Shown piece by piece: positions 26,960 to 35,821 of a DNA stretch of 64,000 bases. The stretch covers positions 186,001-250,000 of the forward strand of contig NZ_FOIV01000003.1 in assembly GCF_900109055.1 (NCBI RefSeq), given 5' to 3'. The translations under genes and the position numbers were made by a program. Under the pieces are notes generated by a model, which did not search any database, was not told where the DNA came from, and was given only the letters and a program-made list of their open reading frames with translations. Source of the stretch: Prevotella sp. khp7 (GTDB lineage Bacteria > Bacteroidota > Bacteroidia > Bacteroidales > Bacteroidaceae). How positions within the stretch are numbered: the first letter of the stretch is position 1; each line of letters starts with the position of its first letter.

Positions 26960-27750
26960 ACGCTAACTTCTGCTTTAATATGAGGATGAGGATCGTAGCC
27001 TTCAAGCTGGAAGTCCTCGAATTGGAAGTCAAAGAGCGACTTCACGTCGGGATTGATAATCATGCGAGGTAAGGGGCGGGGCTCACGTGTGAGTTGAAGC
27101 TTAGCCTGCTCGATATGGTTCAAATAGAGATGGGTATCGCCTGTGGTGTGGATAAAGTCGCCAGCCTTGAGACCTGTTACCTGTGCCATCATCTGGAGCA
27201 GTAAGGCGTAGGAGGCGATGTTGAATGGCACACCCAAGAAAGTGTCTGCGCTTCGTTGGTAAAGCTGGAGTGAGAGCCGCCCATCGGCCACATAGAATTG
27301 GAATATTGTATGACATGGAGGCAGAGCCATTTTATTGACCTCGGCCACGTTCCATGCAGAAACGATCATGCGTCGAGAGTTGGGATTGGTCTTCAGCTGA
27401 TTGAGTACGTATTGAATCTGGTCGATGGTGCCTCCGTTGTAGTCGGGCCATGAACGCCATTGATGACCATAAACGGGCCCCAATTCGCCATTCTCATCAG
27501 CCCACTCGTTCCAGATGCGCACACCATGGTCTTGCAGATACTTTACATTGGTATCGCCCTTGAGAAACCACAGCAGTTCATAGATGATGGACTTGAGATG
27601 CAGTTTCTTGGTAGTGAGCAAAGGAAATCCGTCGTCGAGATTGTAACGACTCTGAGTGCCGAAGATGCTGATGGTTCCTGTTCCTGTACGGTCACCTTTT
27701 TCAGTGCCTTCGGTAAGGATGCGGTTGAGAATGTCTAAATATTGTTTCAT
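26956..27750 (-). CDS. thyA: Thymidylate synthase ThyA
   Basis: Converts dUMP to dTMP, oxidising methylene-tetrahydrofolate to dihydrofolate. The start [12 protein letters not shown] at 27750 gives 264 residues, the normal size; a longer reading to 27807 only adds sequence that overlaps the upstream gene. Motifs: [13 protein letters not shown], the active-site [31 protein letters not shown] and GDTHLYLNH. It overlaps its upstream and downstream neighbours by 4 bases each. Confidence 0.97.
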   Translation of the reverse strand: MKQYLDILNRILTEGTEKGDRTGTGTISIFGTQSRYNLDDGFPLLTTKKLHLKSIIYELLWFLKGDTNVKYLQDHGVRIWNEWADENGELGPVYGHQWRSWPDYNGGTIDQIQYVLNQLKTNPNSRRMIVSAWNVAEVNKMALPPCHTIFQFYVADGRLSLQLYQRSADTFLGVPFNIASYALLLQMMAQVTGLKAGDFIHTTGDTHLYLNHIEQAKLQLTREPRPLPRMIINPDVKSLFDFQFEDFQLEGYDPHPHIKAEVSV

Positions 27751-28961
27751 TGTATGTTGATGATTTTTATTTCTTCTGATGGCAGGTGGGTGGTCTTGAT
27801 GCGCCACGCCTTGGGATAGAGGTTGTTTGCACGTGAGCCAATGTTTTTGGCAGGGCCAAGCACAAAGCCCTGATAACTCACGTTTACAATGCCACGTGGT
27901 GTGTTGGCTGGTAACACGATGGCCTCGCCACGCAGATATTTCAGAGCCTCTGGATAGGAGACGTCTGCTTGGGGGAATTCGCCATCAGGCAAGTCTGCCT
28001 TTAGCATCTTCATAGACAATGACTTGTTTGGAGCAGGGGTGAAATCCCCTTGTTTGCGGAGGACGCAAAGGAACAGACCTTCGCCACGCGTGATGCCTGG
28101 GATGAAGCGATAGACAGGGGCATCGAAGCCTTTGAGCAGCGACCCCGTGATGTTCCATTCTGGTTCTACGGGAATGGCTATGGGCTCGGCTTCGAGTGTA
28201 TCTATCATCCAACGGATGTTCTCCTCGTTTTCTTTTGTATTGAATGTGCAGGTACTATATATGAGCGTTCCACCTGGTTGGAGACACTGCCATGCGTCCT
28301 CGACGATGTCGCGCTGAAGTTTCCAGCACTTCTCAACATTCTGGGCGCTCCATTCACTGATAGTGGCAGGGTCTTTACGGAACATGCCTTCGCCAGAGCA
28401 TGGCACATCGCAGAGTATGAGGTCGAACTTGAGCTTGGATTTGCGGAAGTCGCGAGGGTAATTGTTGGTGACAATGCAGTTGGGCCAACCCCACTTAGTG
28501 ATGTTCTCGAGCAGAATCTGGGCGCGATTAGCCATCGGTTCATTGCTCACGAGCATACTGTTTTGGGGCAGCATACTGCGCAGAGCCGTAGACTTGCCAC
28601 CAGGGGCTGCGCAGAGGTCGAGGACTTTCATCGGTGTGGAGCTAGGGTTTAGATAGCGTAAAGCGTGAGTGATAAACATCGATGAGGCTTCTTGTACGTA
28701 GTAACAACCTGCGTGGAATAGGGGGTCGAACGTGAACTGAGGGCGTCCTTCGAGGTAATAGCCTTCTTTGCACCAGGGAACAGACTGTCCTTTGACAAAT
28801 TCCGGGTGCTTGGTATCTGAACCTGTCAGAGTCAAAAGTTTCAACGGGTTCAGACGGATACTTGTGGGGGCATCGTGATTGAATGCCTCCAAGAAGCGGT
28901 TGAAGCGCTCGTCACCCATCAACAGCCTTGTTTCGTGGATGAAATCCTCTGGTAATTGCAT
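27747..28961 (-). CDS. RNA cytosine-C5 methyltransferase (RsmB/RsmF, NOL1/NOP2/sun family)
   Basis: A 404-residue SAM-dependent methyltransferase that puts a 5-methyl group on cytosine in rRNA or tRNA. Visible are the SAM-binding loop [13 protein letters not shown], the two catalytic cysteines in [15 protein letters not shown] and [12 protein letters not shown], and a C-terminal PUA-like tail ([22 protein letters not shown]). The start [16 protein letters not shown] is preferred over one eight codons earlier. The tail resembles RsmF. It heads the operon with thyA and folA; why RNA modification travels with thymidylate synthesis is unclear. Confidence 0.9.
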   Translation of the reverse strand: MQLPEDFIHETRLLMGDERFNRFLEAFNHDAPTSIRLNPLKLLTLTGSDTKHPEFVKGQSVPWCKEGYYLEGRPQFTFDPLFHAGCYYVQEASSMFITHALRYLNPSSTPMKVLDLCAAPGGKSTALRSMLPQNSMLVSNEPMANRAQILLENITKWGWPNCIVTNNYPRDFRKSKLKFDLILCDVPCSGEGMFRKDPATISEWSAQNVEKCWKLQRDIVEDAWQCLQPGGTLIYSTCTFNTKENEENIRWMIDTLEAEPIAIPVEPEWNITGSLLKGFDAPVYRFIPGITRGEGLFLCVLRKQGDFTPAPNKSLSMKMLKADLPDGEFPQADVSYPEALKYLRGEAIVLPANTPRGIVNVSYQGFVLGPAKNIGSRANNLYPKAWRIKTTHLPSEEIKIINIQ

Positions 28962-28982
28962 GTCTGATGCAGATTTTCTGCG

Positions 28983-28990
28983 CAAAATTA
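28983..28990 (-). promoter_or_regulatory. Bacteroidota -7 promoter box for the RNA methyltransferase operon
   Basis: Minus-strand TAATTTTG, 21 bases before the start at 28961. Confidence 0.55.
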
Positions 28991-29012
28991 AAAAAAATAT
29001 GGGAAAAAATAC

Positions 29013-29020
29013 TATCTTTG
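29013..29020 (+). promoter_or_regulatory. Bacteroidota -7 promoter box for the sigma-factor operon
   Basis: TATCTTTG, 58 bases before ATG 29079 and 22 bases from the divergent box. Confidence 0.6.
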
Positions 29021-29078
29021 CAACTAATTTATGATTTGTTACGTCAAACAGGTGTAGAATTTAAAAAACTGAAAGGAT

Positions 29079-29759
29079 ATGAAAAAGTATTTATTCGCAA
29101 TCGCAATGGTGCTCGCGCTCGGCATGAATGTTGAAGCAGCTGCACAGAAACACCGCCACACTCCGCGTACGGAGCAGGTTGACTCTACAAAGAACAAGCA
29201 GAACGCAATCGAGGCATTCTCAGACACTACGGCCGTGGCTGACGCTCAGGATGCTGAGGATGACAGTTACATCACCTCACGCCATCGCTCACACGATGAT
29301 GCTGACAGAATAGTACACAGCGTGTTCAGTGGTCTTGGCAATGACGAAATCTTAGGGATGGGCTTCGTATTGTTGATAATTCTGACTATCTTCTTATTTG
29401 CTCCGATAGGTATCATCATCGCCATCTTCTACTTCGTGAACAAGAATCGTCGTGAGAAATATAAGCTGGCACAGATGGCCATCCAGAACGGACAGCCTAT
29501 TCCTGACGACGTGTTGAAGGAAAAACAGGACGATTGGGATCGCTCAGACTACCAGACAGGTGTAAGACAGATGTTCACAGGTGTGGGCTTGGCCATCTTC
29601 CTTGGCATCATCTTAGGCAAGTTAGGTATTGGTATCGGTGCTCTGGTATTCTTCATCGGACTAGGTAAGTGGTATATTTCAAGAAAGTCCAATTTTACAG
29701 AAAATGGTTCTCAGAAGAGACAGGACATGGAGGATTGGAATAATAATTCAAACGTGTAG
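29079..29759 (+). CDS. DUF6249-type membrane protein
   Basis: A 226-residue protein with a signal peptide (1-22), a polar, acidic stretch rich in Asp, Thr and His (25-80), a membrane helix (about 91-118), a short cytoplasmic loop with KYKLAQMAIQNGQPIPDDV, and two further helices (about 166-195). This matches the DUF6249 family as I remember it. It is the first gene of an operon with a PspC-domain protein, an ECF sigma factor and a DUF5056 protein, and so is probably part of an envelope stress response. No enzymatic motif is seen. Confidence 0.7.
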   Translation: MKKYLFAIAMVLALGMNVEAAAQKHRHTPRTEQVDSTKNKQNAIEAFSDTTAVADAQDAEDDSYITSRHRSHDDADRIVHSVFSGLGNDEILGMGFVLLIILTIFLFAPIGIIIAIFYFVNKNRREKYKLAQMAIQNGQPIPDDVLKEKQDDWDRSDYQTGVRQMFTGVGLAIFLGIILGKLGIGIGALVFFIGLGKWYISRKSNFTENGSQKRQDMEDWNNNSNV

Positions 29760-29764
29760 GACAT

Positions 29765-29962
29765 ATGGAAAAAAAATTGAGGCGCTCTAACGACAGAGTC
29801 ATAGCTGGAGTTTGTGGCGGTATAGCAGAATATCTGGATTTTGATCCTGTAATGGTAAGGGTAGCTTACATGTTTCTGACGCTCTTTACATGCTTTAGCG
29901 GAGTACTTTTCTACTTCATACTATGGCTGGTAATGCCTGAAAAGAATTTATTAGAAAGATAA
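29765..29962 (+). CDS. PspC-domain membrane protein
   Basis: A 65-residue protein consisting of one PspC domain: the N-terminal KLRRSNDRVIAGVCGGIAEY and PVMVRVAYM, followed by a hydrophobic hairpin (FLTLFTCFSGVLFYFILWLVM). PspC proteins sit in the inner membrane and act in envelope-stress signalling. It lies 5 bases after the DUF6249 gene and 14 bases before the sigma factor gene, which puts it in the same transcript. Confidence 0.9.
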   Translation: MEKKLRRSNDRVIAGVCGGIAEYLDFDPVMVRVAYMFLTLFTCFSGVLFYFILWLVMPEKNLLER

Positions 29963-29976
29963 GAAGGAATAAAGTA

Positions 29977-30516
29977 GTGGCAGAGCTCAGTGATATCGCA
30001 CTCGTGACGCAGGTGGCTGTGTTCCGAAACAAGAAGGCCTTCGACCAGCTTGTCAGGAAATACCAGTCGCCTGTGAGACGGTTCTTCCTGAATCAGACAG
30101 GGGGGGACGGGCAGTTGAGCGATGATCTGGCACAAGAGACTTTTATCAAGGCTTATACCAATATAACGAAGTTCAGAGGTGTGGCGAGTTTCTCAACATG
30201 GCTGATGCGAATAGCTTATAACGTGTTCTACGACGAGATAAGATCAAGAAAACAAACAGAAGATATAGACACCACTGCGATTAAGAATACCAAGACGTCA
30301 GGAAGCGACACTAGCATGAATATGGACATACAGACGGCATTGGCGCAGTTAAAGCCTGATGAACGAACCTGTATTACCCTGCAACTTATTGACGGCTATC
30401 CTATAGATCAAATAAGTAAAATAACGGGAATGAACGAGAATACGGTGAAATCGCACCTGAAGCGAGGAAAAGATAAATTAGCAATCTATTTAAAAGAAAA
30501 TGGCTATGGACGATAA
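29977..30516 (+). CDS. ECF-type RNA polymerase sigma factor
   Basis: A 179-residue sigma-70 family factor of the ECF class. Region 2 is FDQLVRKYQSPVRRFFL, DDLAQETFIKAY and FSTWLMRIAYNVFYDEIR; region 4 is LQLIDGYPIDQISKITGMNENTVKSHLKRGK, with the helix-turn-helix. Translation starts at a GTG (29977). The following DUF5056 gene overlaps its end and probably encodes a membrane partner that could act as anti-sigma factor. Confidence 0.92.
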   Translation: MAELSDIALVTQVAVFRNKKAFDQLVRKYQSPVRRFFLNQTGGDGQLSDDLAQETFIKAYTNITKFRGVASFSTWLMRIAYNVFYDEIRSRKQTEDIDTTAIKNTKTSGSDTSMNMDIQTALAQLKPDERTCITLQLIDGYPIDQISKITGMNENTVKSHLKRGKDKLAIYLKENGYGR

Positions 30517-30889
30517 AGACAAGATTATGATAGAAGAGTTCTTCAAGCAGGCTGCTAAGCAGCAGATTGAGGACAATGGATTTACGGAGCGGGTAATGAT
30601 GAACCTGCCAGACAGAGAGGTTGAGGAGGCTCGCAGACTATCGCGGTTGTGGACGTTGTTCTGCCTTGTGGTAGGCAGTGTGCTCTTCTTCCTATTGGGG
30701 GGCTGGCCTGTGTTGAAAGATTTGTTGCAGGGGGGATTTCACATGTTGGTATCGGCTTTTGAGGTGTTGCTGGTAACGGCTACAACCACGGAGATTCCTG
30801 TTAATCCTTGGGCGCTTCTGCTGACACTGGGCTTTGTAATAGTCTTCCTGCCTTATCAAATAGCCCGTAAGTTGTACGTAATACAATAA
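30506..30889 (+). CDS. DUF5056-like membrane protein, possible anti-sigma partner
   Basis: A protein of about 127 residues (ATG 30506; ATG 30500 adds two). The soluble N-terminus includes FTERVMMNLPDRE, typical of DUF5056, and two membrane helices follow (about 50-68 and 103-121). Position after, and overlapping, an ECF sigma gene suggests an inner-membrane sigma regulator, but there is no zinc-binding HxxxCxxC motif of classical anti-sigma factors. Its last 89 bases overlap the 3' end of the convergent PorE-like gene. Confidence 0.7.
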   Translation: MDDKDKIMIEEFFKQAAKQQIEDNGFTERVMMNLPDREVEEARRLSRLWTLFCLVVGSVLFFLLGGWPVLKDLLQGGFHMLVSAFEVLLVTATTTEIPVNPWALLLTLGFVIVFLPYQIARKLYVIQ

Positions 30890-32816
30890 ACTCAGTGCGA
30901 CGGTTCAGCTGATGGCACTGTTCTTGCTGTTCCTCAGGGAGTGTGGCAATAAAAGCTTCGGATAAGATGTCACCCTCTTTGAGGAACTTATATTTTTCGG
31001 CTACTTTGCGCTTAATACGTTTGGGATTCGCCTCGCCATAACCTTTTGGGGTAAGGCGGGCAGATGCGATGCCGTGGTTTATGAGATAGTTCACTACACT
31101 CTCGGCGCGTCGTTGTGAGAGACGCTCGTTATATGCAGCGGAGCCTCGACAGTCAGTATGGGCAGACAACTCGATGGTGATGTTAGGATTCTCGTTGAGT
31201 AAACGAACCAGTTCGTTGAGGGCTGTGGTTGATTCTGGGCGTAGGCTGGCTTTGTCGAAGTCATAGAAGATATTTTCTATCAGTACTGGGGCTGAGATAT
31301 TTGCCAACGGGAATTGAAGCGTACGCTCTTCTGAAGTCGAAACGGGTTCTACCCGCAATTGCTCCTGATGATTCAGATAGCCTTTACAGGTTGCTAGAAA
31401 TACGTAGTCTACACCAGGCTTGACTTCCTGAGTGAAGGAACCGTCACCTCGTACACTGAGTCGCAGGTTAGTTCCATCATTCCCCACCATATACACTTGG
31501 GCAGTAGGAAGCTCGTAGCCATCTTGCTCATATACCCACCCCTTTATTGTTTGGATAATCTCTGGATTATAGAAACTGTAGATATGGTCATTACCTCGTT
31601 GGTCACCACGATTGGAACAGAAAAAACCTTGATTTTTTCCCCCTTCGAAAGTCATTCCGAAATCATCGCCTTGGGAGTTCAAAGGGAATCCCGGATGCTC
31701 AATCTTCCCGTTATGGGCGATGAAGATATCTAGTCCTCCCATGCCTGGATGTCCGTTGCTTGAGAAATATAAGTCGCCATTAGGCCGAAAGGTGGGAAAC
31801 ATCTCATCGCCAGGAGTGTTGATGGTAGGCCCTAGGTTCTCAACTGCTCCCGCCTCTTCGCCTCTTCGCAAACGGCATCGCCAGATGTCGAGTCCTCCCA
31901 TGCCTCCTGACATGTCGCTGACAAAATAGAGCCATTCGCCATCAGGCGAAACAGCAGGATGTGCAAAACTCGAGGTAGTATCTTTAGAGATGATAAGTTC
32001 TGTAGGTTTACTCCATGTTGCGTCGGAGCGATGAGAGACAACAATGCCCGCATAACGTGGAGAGTTGAGAGCGGTCTTGCATTGTGTAAGGTACATCGTC
32101 TTTCCATCAGGTGAGAAGCAGCATGCGCCTTCGTCGAAATTAGAGTTCAGTTCGGAGTCGATGTTCTGGGGTTTTGTCCAACGCCCCTGTTCGTCTTTTT
32201 GTGAGAGGAAAATATCAGCAGCCTTGGCTCCTGTGATGCCGCTCAATTCGTCGCCCTGAGCCTGATTGCGGGTAGAGGTGAAATAAAGCAGGTTATTGTC
32301 ATCGCCTCCTAACATAGGCGAATAGTCGTCGTGTCGCGAATTGAAAATATCCATTCGCTTCACGATATATGGCGAACCCTGTTTTTTCCATTCTGGAGCC
32401 ATCAAAGCTGACTTTATCCCGTTCTTGACAAGTTGATTTTCTGGTAAGGAGTCGGATGCAATATTAAACTGCTTGGCGGCTTCTTTGTAATTGCCGTTTT
32501 TAAGATAGAGCTGTCCCAAATAGAGATGGGTAAGTGTGTCGGCTTGCTTGTAGCGAACCACGTTGTTATAGGCTGTGATAGCCTTGTTGGTGGCATTGAT
32601 GCGACGATAGCACTCTGCGAGTAATTTGGCACGTTGCCCCCTTGTGGCTCTTTCCTTTGTCGGAGTCTGTGAGTATGCTTTTCTGTATTGTTCAGCGGCA
32701 TCGAAGTATTCTCCGACGGCATAGAACTTATCGCCTTTCTTCATGGCTTGTTCAGGGCCACAACTGGGAAATAGCGTGATGATAAGAAGATATAATATGG
32801 TGAGATTCTTCCGCAT
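30801..32816 (-). CDS. porE: PorE-like type IX secretion lipoprotein (TPR, beta-propeller, OmpA domain)
   Basis: A 671-residue lipoprotein with lipobox LFPSC (C19). Domain order is TPR helices (about 22-140), a PD40/WD40-like propeller (about 155-400: YSPMLGGDDNNLLYFTSTR, ACCFSPDGKTMYLTQ, HPAVSPDGEWLYFVS, FPTFRPNGDLYFSS), a carboxypeptidase-regulatory-like sandwich (about 410-490) and an OmpA C-terminal domain (ELSAHTDCRGSAAYNERLSQRRAESVV). Order and length match Porphyromonas gingivalis PorE (PG1058, 672 residues as recalled), which anchors the type IX secretion machinery to peptidoglycan. The final 25 residues beyond the OmpA fold overlap the convergent DUF5056 gene. Confidence 0.8.
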   Translation of the reverse strand: MRKNLTILYLLIITLFPSCGPEQAMKKGDKFYAVGEYFDAAEQYRKAYSQTPTKERATRGQRAKLLAECYRRINATNKAITAYNNVVRYKQADTLTHLYLGQLYLKNGNYKEAAKQFNIASDSLPENQLVKNGIKSALMAPEWKKQGSPYIVKRMDIFNSRHDDYSPMLGGDDNNLLYFTSTRNQAQGDELSGITGAKAADIFLSQKDEQGRWTKPQNIDSELNSNFDEGACCFSPDGKTMYLTQCKTALNSPRYAGIVVSHRSDATWSKPTELIISKDTTSSFAHPAVSPDGEWLYFVSDMSGGMGGLDIWRCRLRRGEEAGAVENLGPTINTPGDEMFPTFRPNGDLYFSSNGHPGMGGLDIFIAHNGKIEHPGFPLNSQGDDFGMTFEGGKNQGFFCSNRGDQRGNDHIYSFYNPEIIQTIKGWVYEQDGYELPTAQVYMVGNDGTNLRLSVRGDGSFTQEVKPGVDYVFLATCKGYLNHQEQLRVEPVSTSEERTLQFPLANISAPVLIENIFYDFDKASLRPESTTALNELVRLLNENPNITIELSAHTDCRGSAAYNERLSQRRAESVVNYLINHGIASARLTPKGYGEANPKRIKRKVAEKYKFLKEGDILSEAFIATLPEEQQEQCHQLNRRTEFIVLRTTYGLFDKAGRLLQSPVSAEAPKD

Positions 32817-32846
32817 ACCATATTAATAACGAAGAATCTGGCATTT

Positions 32847-34724
32847 TTATTGTTTCTTGCCTTTCTTCTTCCTCAAATCCTCGTCAGTTGTCACGGTAAC
32901 GCGACGATTGGATGGGTCTGTCATCACGTCATGTACAATGTCTGCCACCTGTTTTTTTAGTTCGTTGATAAATTGCTGGGCATCGTATTTCTGATGTTCA
33001 ATATCGCGAAGTTTTTTCTCCCAAATACCTGTCAACTCACAACTCTTCAACAATTCTTCACGGATGAGATCGATAAGTTCGATGCCTGTTGGAGTGGCGA
33101 TGAGACGCTTACGCTCGCGCTTGATGTAATGGCGTTTGAAAAGAGTTTCGATGATACTAGCACGTGATGAAGGACGCCCAATGCCATTTTCCTTCATAGC
33201 AGCACGTAGGCTTTCATCCTCTACGAACTTGCCTGCAGTCTCCATGGCCCGAAGTAAAGAAGCCTCGTTGTAATAGGGTGGTGGTGTCGTCCATTTCTCA
33301 GTGAGTGTGGGCTTGTGTTCCCCATTCTCTCCTTTTGTGAAAGTTGGTAGTGTGCGCTCCTCGTCGTCTTCCTTTTTCACCTCGTCATCATCATTTTTAT
33401 CACTTTTCACTTCTCTTACAACACGCCATCCCGGATCAAGAATCTCCTTACCCGTTACCTTGAACTCAATATCGTCGTCTCCATGTACTACACCTAAGAC
33501 TGTTGTTGTAGAGAACTTACAGTCGGGCAGGAATACAGCAATGAATCGTCGAGCCACCAAATCGAAGACATTGCGCTCTGCATCGCTTAGATTTTGGGGG
33601 ATAACACCAGTGGGGATGATGGCATGGTGGTCGGTAACTTTGGAGGTATCGAAGACACGTTTTGATTTTTTCAATGCTTTTCCGCCAATGGGCTTGATAA
33701 ACTCAGCATAGGGAGCTACACCAGCAAATTTTGTTTGGTAGAGACCATTGAGTGTTTGCGGACACTTTGGGTATATATCGTCCGAGAGATACTGGGTATC
33801 TACGCGAGGATAGGTTGTATATTTCTTCTCGTAGAGACTTTGGATGAGGTTGAGCGTCATCTCAGCAGAATAGGCGAACTTGCGGTTACAGTCTACTTGT
33901 AGCGAGGTGAGGTCGTAGAGCTGAGGTGGCTGTTCCTTGCCTTCTTTCTTCTCAACCTTAGTCACCTCAAAAGGCTTACCCTCAATAGTCTCAAAGGCTT
34001 TCTCGCCTTCTTCTTTCGAGGTAAACTTACCTTTAGTTGCTGTAAAGGTTGTGTCTCGATATACAGTAGCTAGCACCCAATAAGGTTCGGGCTTGAAGTT
34101 CTCTATCTCTTTCTGACGATTCACGATCAAGGCAAGGGTGGGGGTCTGAACACGTCCTATGGAAAGCACTTGGCGGTTTTGGCCATATTTAAGGGTATAG
34201 AGACGCGTGGCGTTCATACCTAATAGCCAGTCTCCAATGGCACGCGAGAGGCCTGCTAGATAGAGGGGTTGATAGTCTGCCTGGTCTTTCAGATTGGCAA
34301 AGCCCTCACGGATGGCTTCATCTGTCATCGATGAAATCCACAAACGTTTTACAGGGCAGGTGGCCTGTGCTTTCTGCATTACCCATCGCTGAATGAGTTC
34401 TCCCTCCTGTCCTGCGTCACCGCAGTTGACGATGCCGTCAGCTGCCTGCATTAGGCGTTCAATGATGGAGAACTGCTTTTTTATACCATTATCATCGATG
34501 AGTTTGATACCAAAACGTTGAGGTACCATAGGCAGTTGTGTAAGTGCCCATGGTTTCCAAGCCTGAGTGTAGTCACCAGGTTCTTTCAGTGTACAAAGAT
34601 GGCCGAAAGTCCATGTCACCTGATAACCATTGCCTTCCATATACCCATCGTGTGAGGATGTGGCACCAATGATTCTAGCGATATCTCTTGCTACGCTGGG
34701 CTTCTCTGCTATACATACTATCAT
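32847..34724 (-). CDS. topB: DNA topoisomerase III-type (TopB) enzyme
   Basis: A type IA topoisomerase of 625 residues. It starts with the TOPRIM motif MIVCIAEKPSVARDIARI, has GDAGQEGELIQRWV (acidic metal site) and the active-site tyrosine in YTTYPRVDTQYLSDD, then GIGRPSSRASIIETLFKRHYI. There is no C-terminal zinc-finger tail. The residues between about 438 and 470 are a low-complexity acidic linker (KSDKNDDDEVKKEDDEE). A chromosomal TopB of normal size is usual in Bacteroidota; plasmid and ICE copies also occur, but no mobile genes are near. Confidence 0.93.
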   Translation of the reverse strand: MIVCIAEKPSVARDIARIIGATSSHDGYMEGNGYQVTWTFGHLCTLKEPGDYTQAWKPWALTQLPMVPQRFGIKLIDDNGIKKQFSIIERLMQAADGIVNCGDAGQEGELIQRWVMQKAQATCPVKRLWISSMTDEAIREGFANLKDQADYQPLYLAGLSRAIGDWLLGMNATRLYTLKYGQNRQVLSIGRVQTPTLALIVNRQKEIENFKPEPYWVLATVYRDTTFTATKGKFTSKEEGEKAFETIEGKPFEVTKVEKKEGKEQPPQLYDLTSLQVDCNRKFAYSAEMTLNLIQSLYEKKYTTYPRVDTQYLSDDIYPKCPQTLNGLYQTKFAGVAPYAEFIKPIGGKALKKSKRVFDTSKVTDHHAIIPTGVIPQNLSDAERNVFDLVARRFIAVFLPDCKFSTTTVLGVVHGDDDIEFKVTGKEILDPGWRVVREVKSDKNDDDEVKKEDDEERTLPTFTKGENGEHKPTLTEKWTTPPPYYNEASLLRAMETAGKFVEDESLRAAMKENGIGRPSSRASIIETLFKRHYIKRERKRLIATPTGIELIDLIREELLKSCELTGIWEKKLRDIEHQKYDAQQFINELKKQVADIVHDVMTDPSNRRVTVTTDEDLRKKKGKKQ

Positions 34725-34766
34725 ATCAGGGGACAAAGGTACGAATAAGTGGGGACAATACAAAAT

Positions 34767-34801
34767 AAAATCCCCGAAACCTGCAACGATTCGGGGATTT
34801 T
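34767..34801. terminator. Intrinsic terminator (works on either strand)
   Basis: AAAATCCCCGAA (34767-34778) pairs perfectly with TTCGGGGATTTT (34790-34801) around an 11-base loop. On the minus strand it ends the epimerase gene, which stops 7 bases away, before topB. Confidence 0.9.
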
Positions 34802-34807
34802 TCGTAT

Positions 34808-35821
34808 TTAAATGGCTTTCGCTTTCTCTTGGGCTTCAATCACCCTGTCACACCATGCGTCAAACTCTGGATCCTCGATTTGCAGTTCGGGGTGAGCGAG
34901 GATATATGCAACACAACGACGTACACCTTCGTCGAAACGGGTTGTGGCCTGATAACCAGGGACAGCATGTTTCAACTTTGAACAGTCGAAAACCACAGTG
35001 GTGGATTTGTCGCCTAGCAGATTCCCGGTAAAGTCGTATTCCTTGGGAGCTACAGCAGCAAGGAACTGTGAGGCTACATAGTAGGGTTTGAACTCCACTT
35101 TTAAGGCGTCAGCCACACACTGATAAATCTGGTTCCATGTCAGCGATTCGTCACTCATAATCTGAAAGGGCTCGCCAATAGCCTTGGGGTTGCCTAGTAG
35201 ACCTATAAAGCCTTTGGCAAAGTCTTCGTTCCATGTCAGTGTCCATAGTGAGCTGCCATCGCCTTGCACTAATACGGCTTTACCCTCAATCATACGTTTC
35301 AGCACCTGCCAACTGCCTTTTGGCCCATGTACACTGACTGGTATGGCGCGTTCGCAATAAGTATGGCTAGGACGTACTATCGTAACAGGAAAACCGTTTT
35401 CGCGATACTCCTTCATTAGCAGTTCTTCGCAAGCAATCTTGTCGCGAGAGTACTGCCAGTAGGGATTTGCAAGTGATGTACCTTCTGTAATAATATGATT
35501 TCGGGCAGGCTTGTTGTAGGCAGAGGCCGAACTGATGTAGACATATTGGCGGGTGCGGCCTTTGAAAAGGCGGATATCTCGCTCAACTTGAGAAGGTAGG
35601 AAACCAATAAATTCACAAACTGCGTCAAACATGGTTCCGCCAATCTGACGAAGTACTTCTGCCTCGTTGTTGATATCGCAAATCACTTGCCTGACACCTG
35701 CTGGCACATCGTCCTTGCGGTTTCCACGATTCAGTAACCATAAGTCGTGCCCGCTTGTTGCCAATTGTCGCGTGATGGCACTGCTGATAGTACCTGTACC
35801 GCCGATTAATAATATCTTCAT
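34808..35821 (-). CDS. NAD-dependent epimerase/dehydratase (extended SDR)
   Basis: A 337-residue cytoplasmic extended short-chain dehydrogenase. The Rossmann loop is GGTGTISSAITRQL (7-20), followed by the pattern YVYISSASAYNKPARN; the usual SxxxYxxxK appears modified (SAYNK near the SSAS serine, and YSRDKIACEELL further on carries a YxxxK). It ends in helices that include RRCVAYILAHPEL. It overlaps the upstream alcohol dehydrogenase gene by 4 bases, so the two form a two-gene unit. Substrate, probably a sugar nucleotide or a free sugar derivative, cannot be told from the sequence. Confidence 0.85.
   Translation of the reverse strand: MKILLIGGTGTISSAITRQLATSGHDLWLLNRGNRKDDVPAGVRQVICDINNEAEVLRQIGGTMFDAVCEFIGFLPSQVERDIRLFKGRTRQYVYISSASAYNKPARNHIITEGTSLANPYWQYSRDKIACEELLMKEYRENGFPVTIVRPSHTYCERAIPVSVHGPKGSWQVLKRMIEGKAVLVQGDGSSLWTLTWNEDFAKGFIGLLGNPKAIGEPFQIMSDESLTWNQIYQCVADALKVEFKPYYVASQFLAAVAPKEYDFTGNLLGDKSTTVVFDCSKLKHAVPGYQATTRFDEGVRRCVAYILAHPELQIEDPEFDAWCDRVIEAQEKAKAI

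Noticed and set aside
32847..34724. TopB as a mark of an integrative conjugative element
   Set aside because: No integrase, relaxase, tra genes or attachment repeats nearby; a chromosomal topB is normal.
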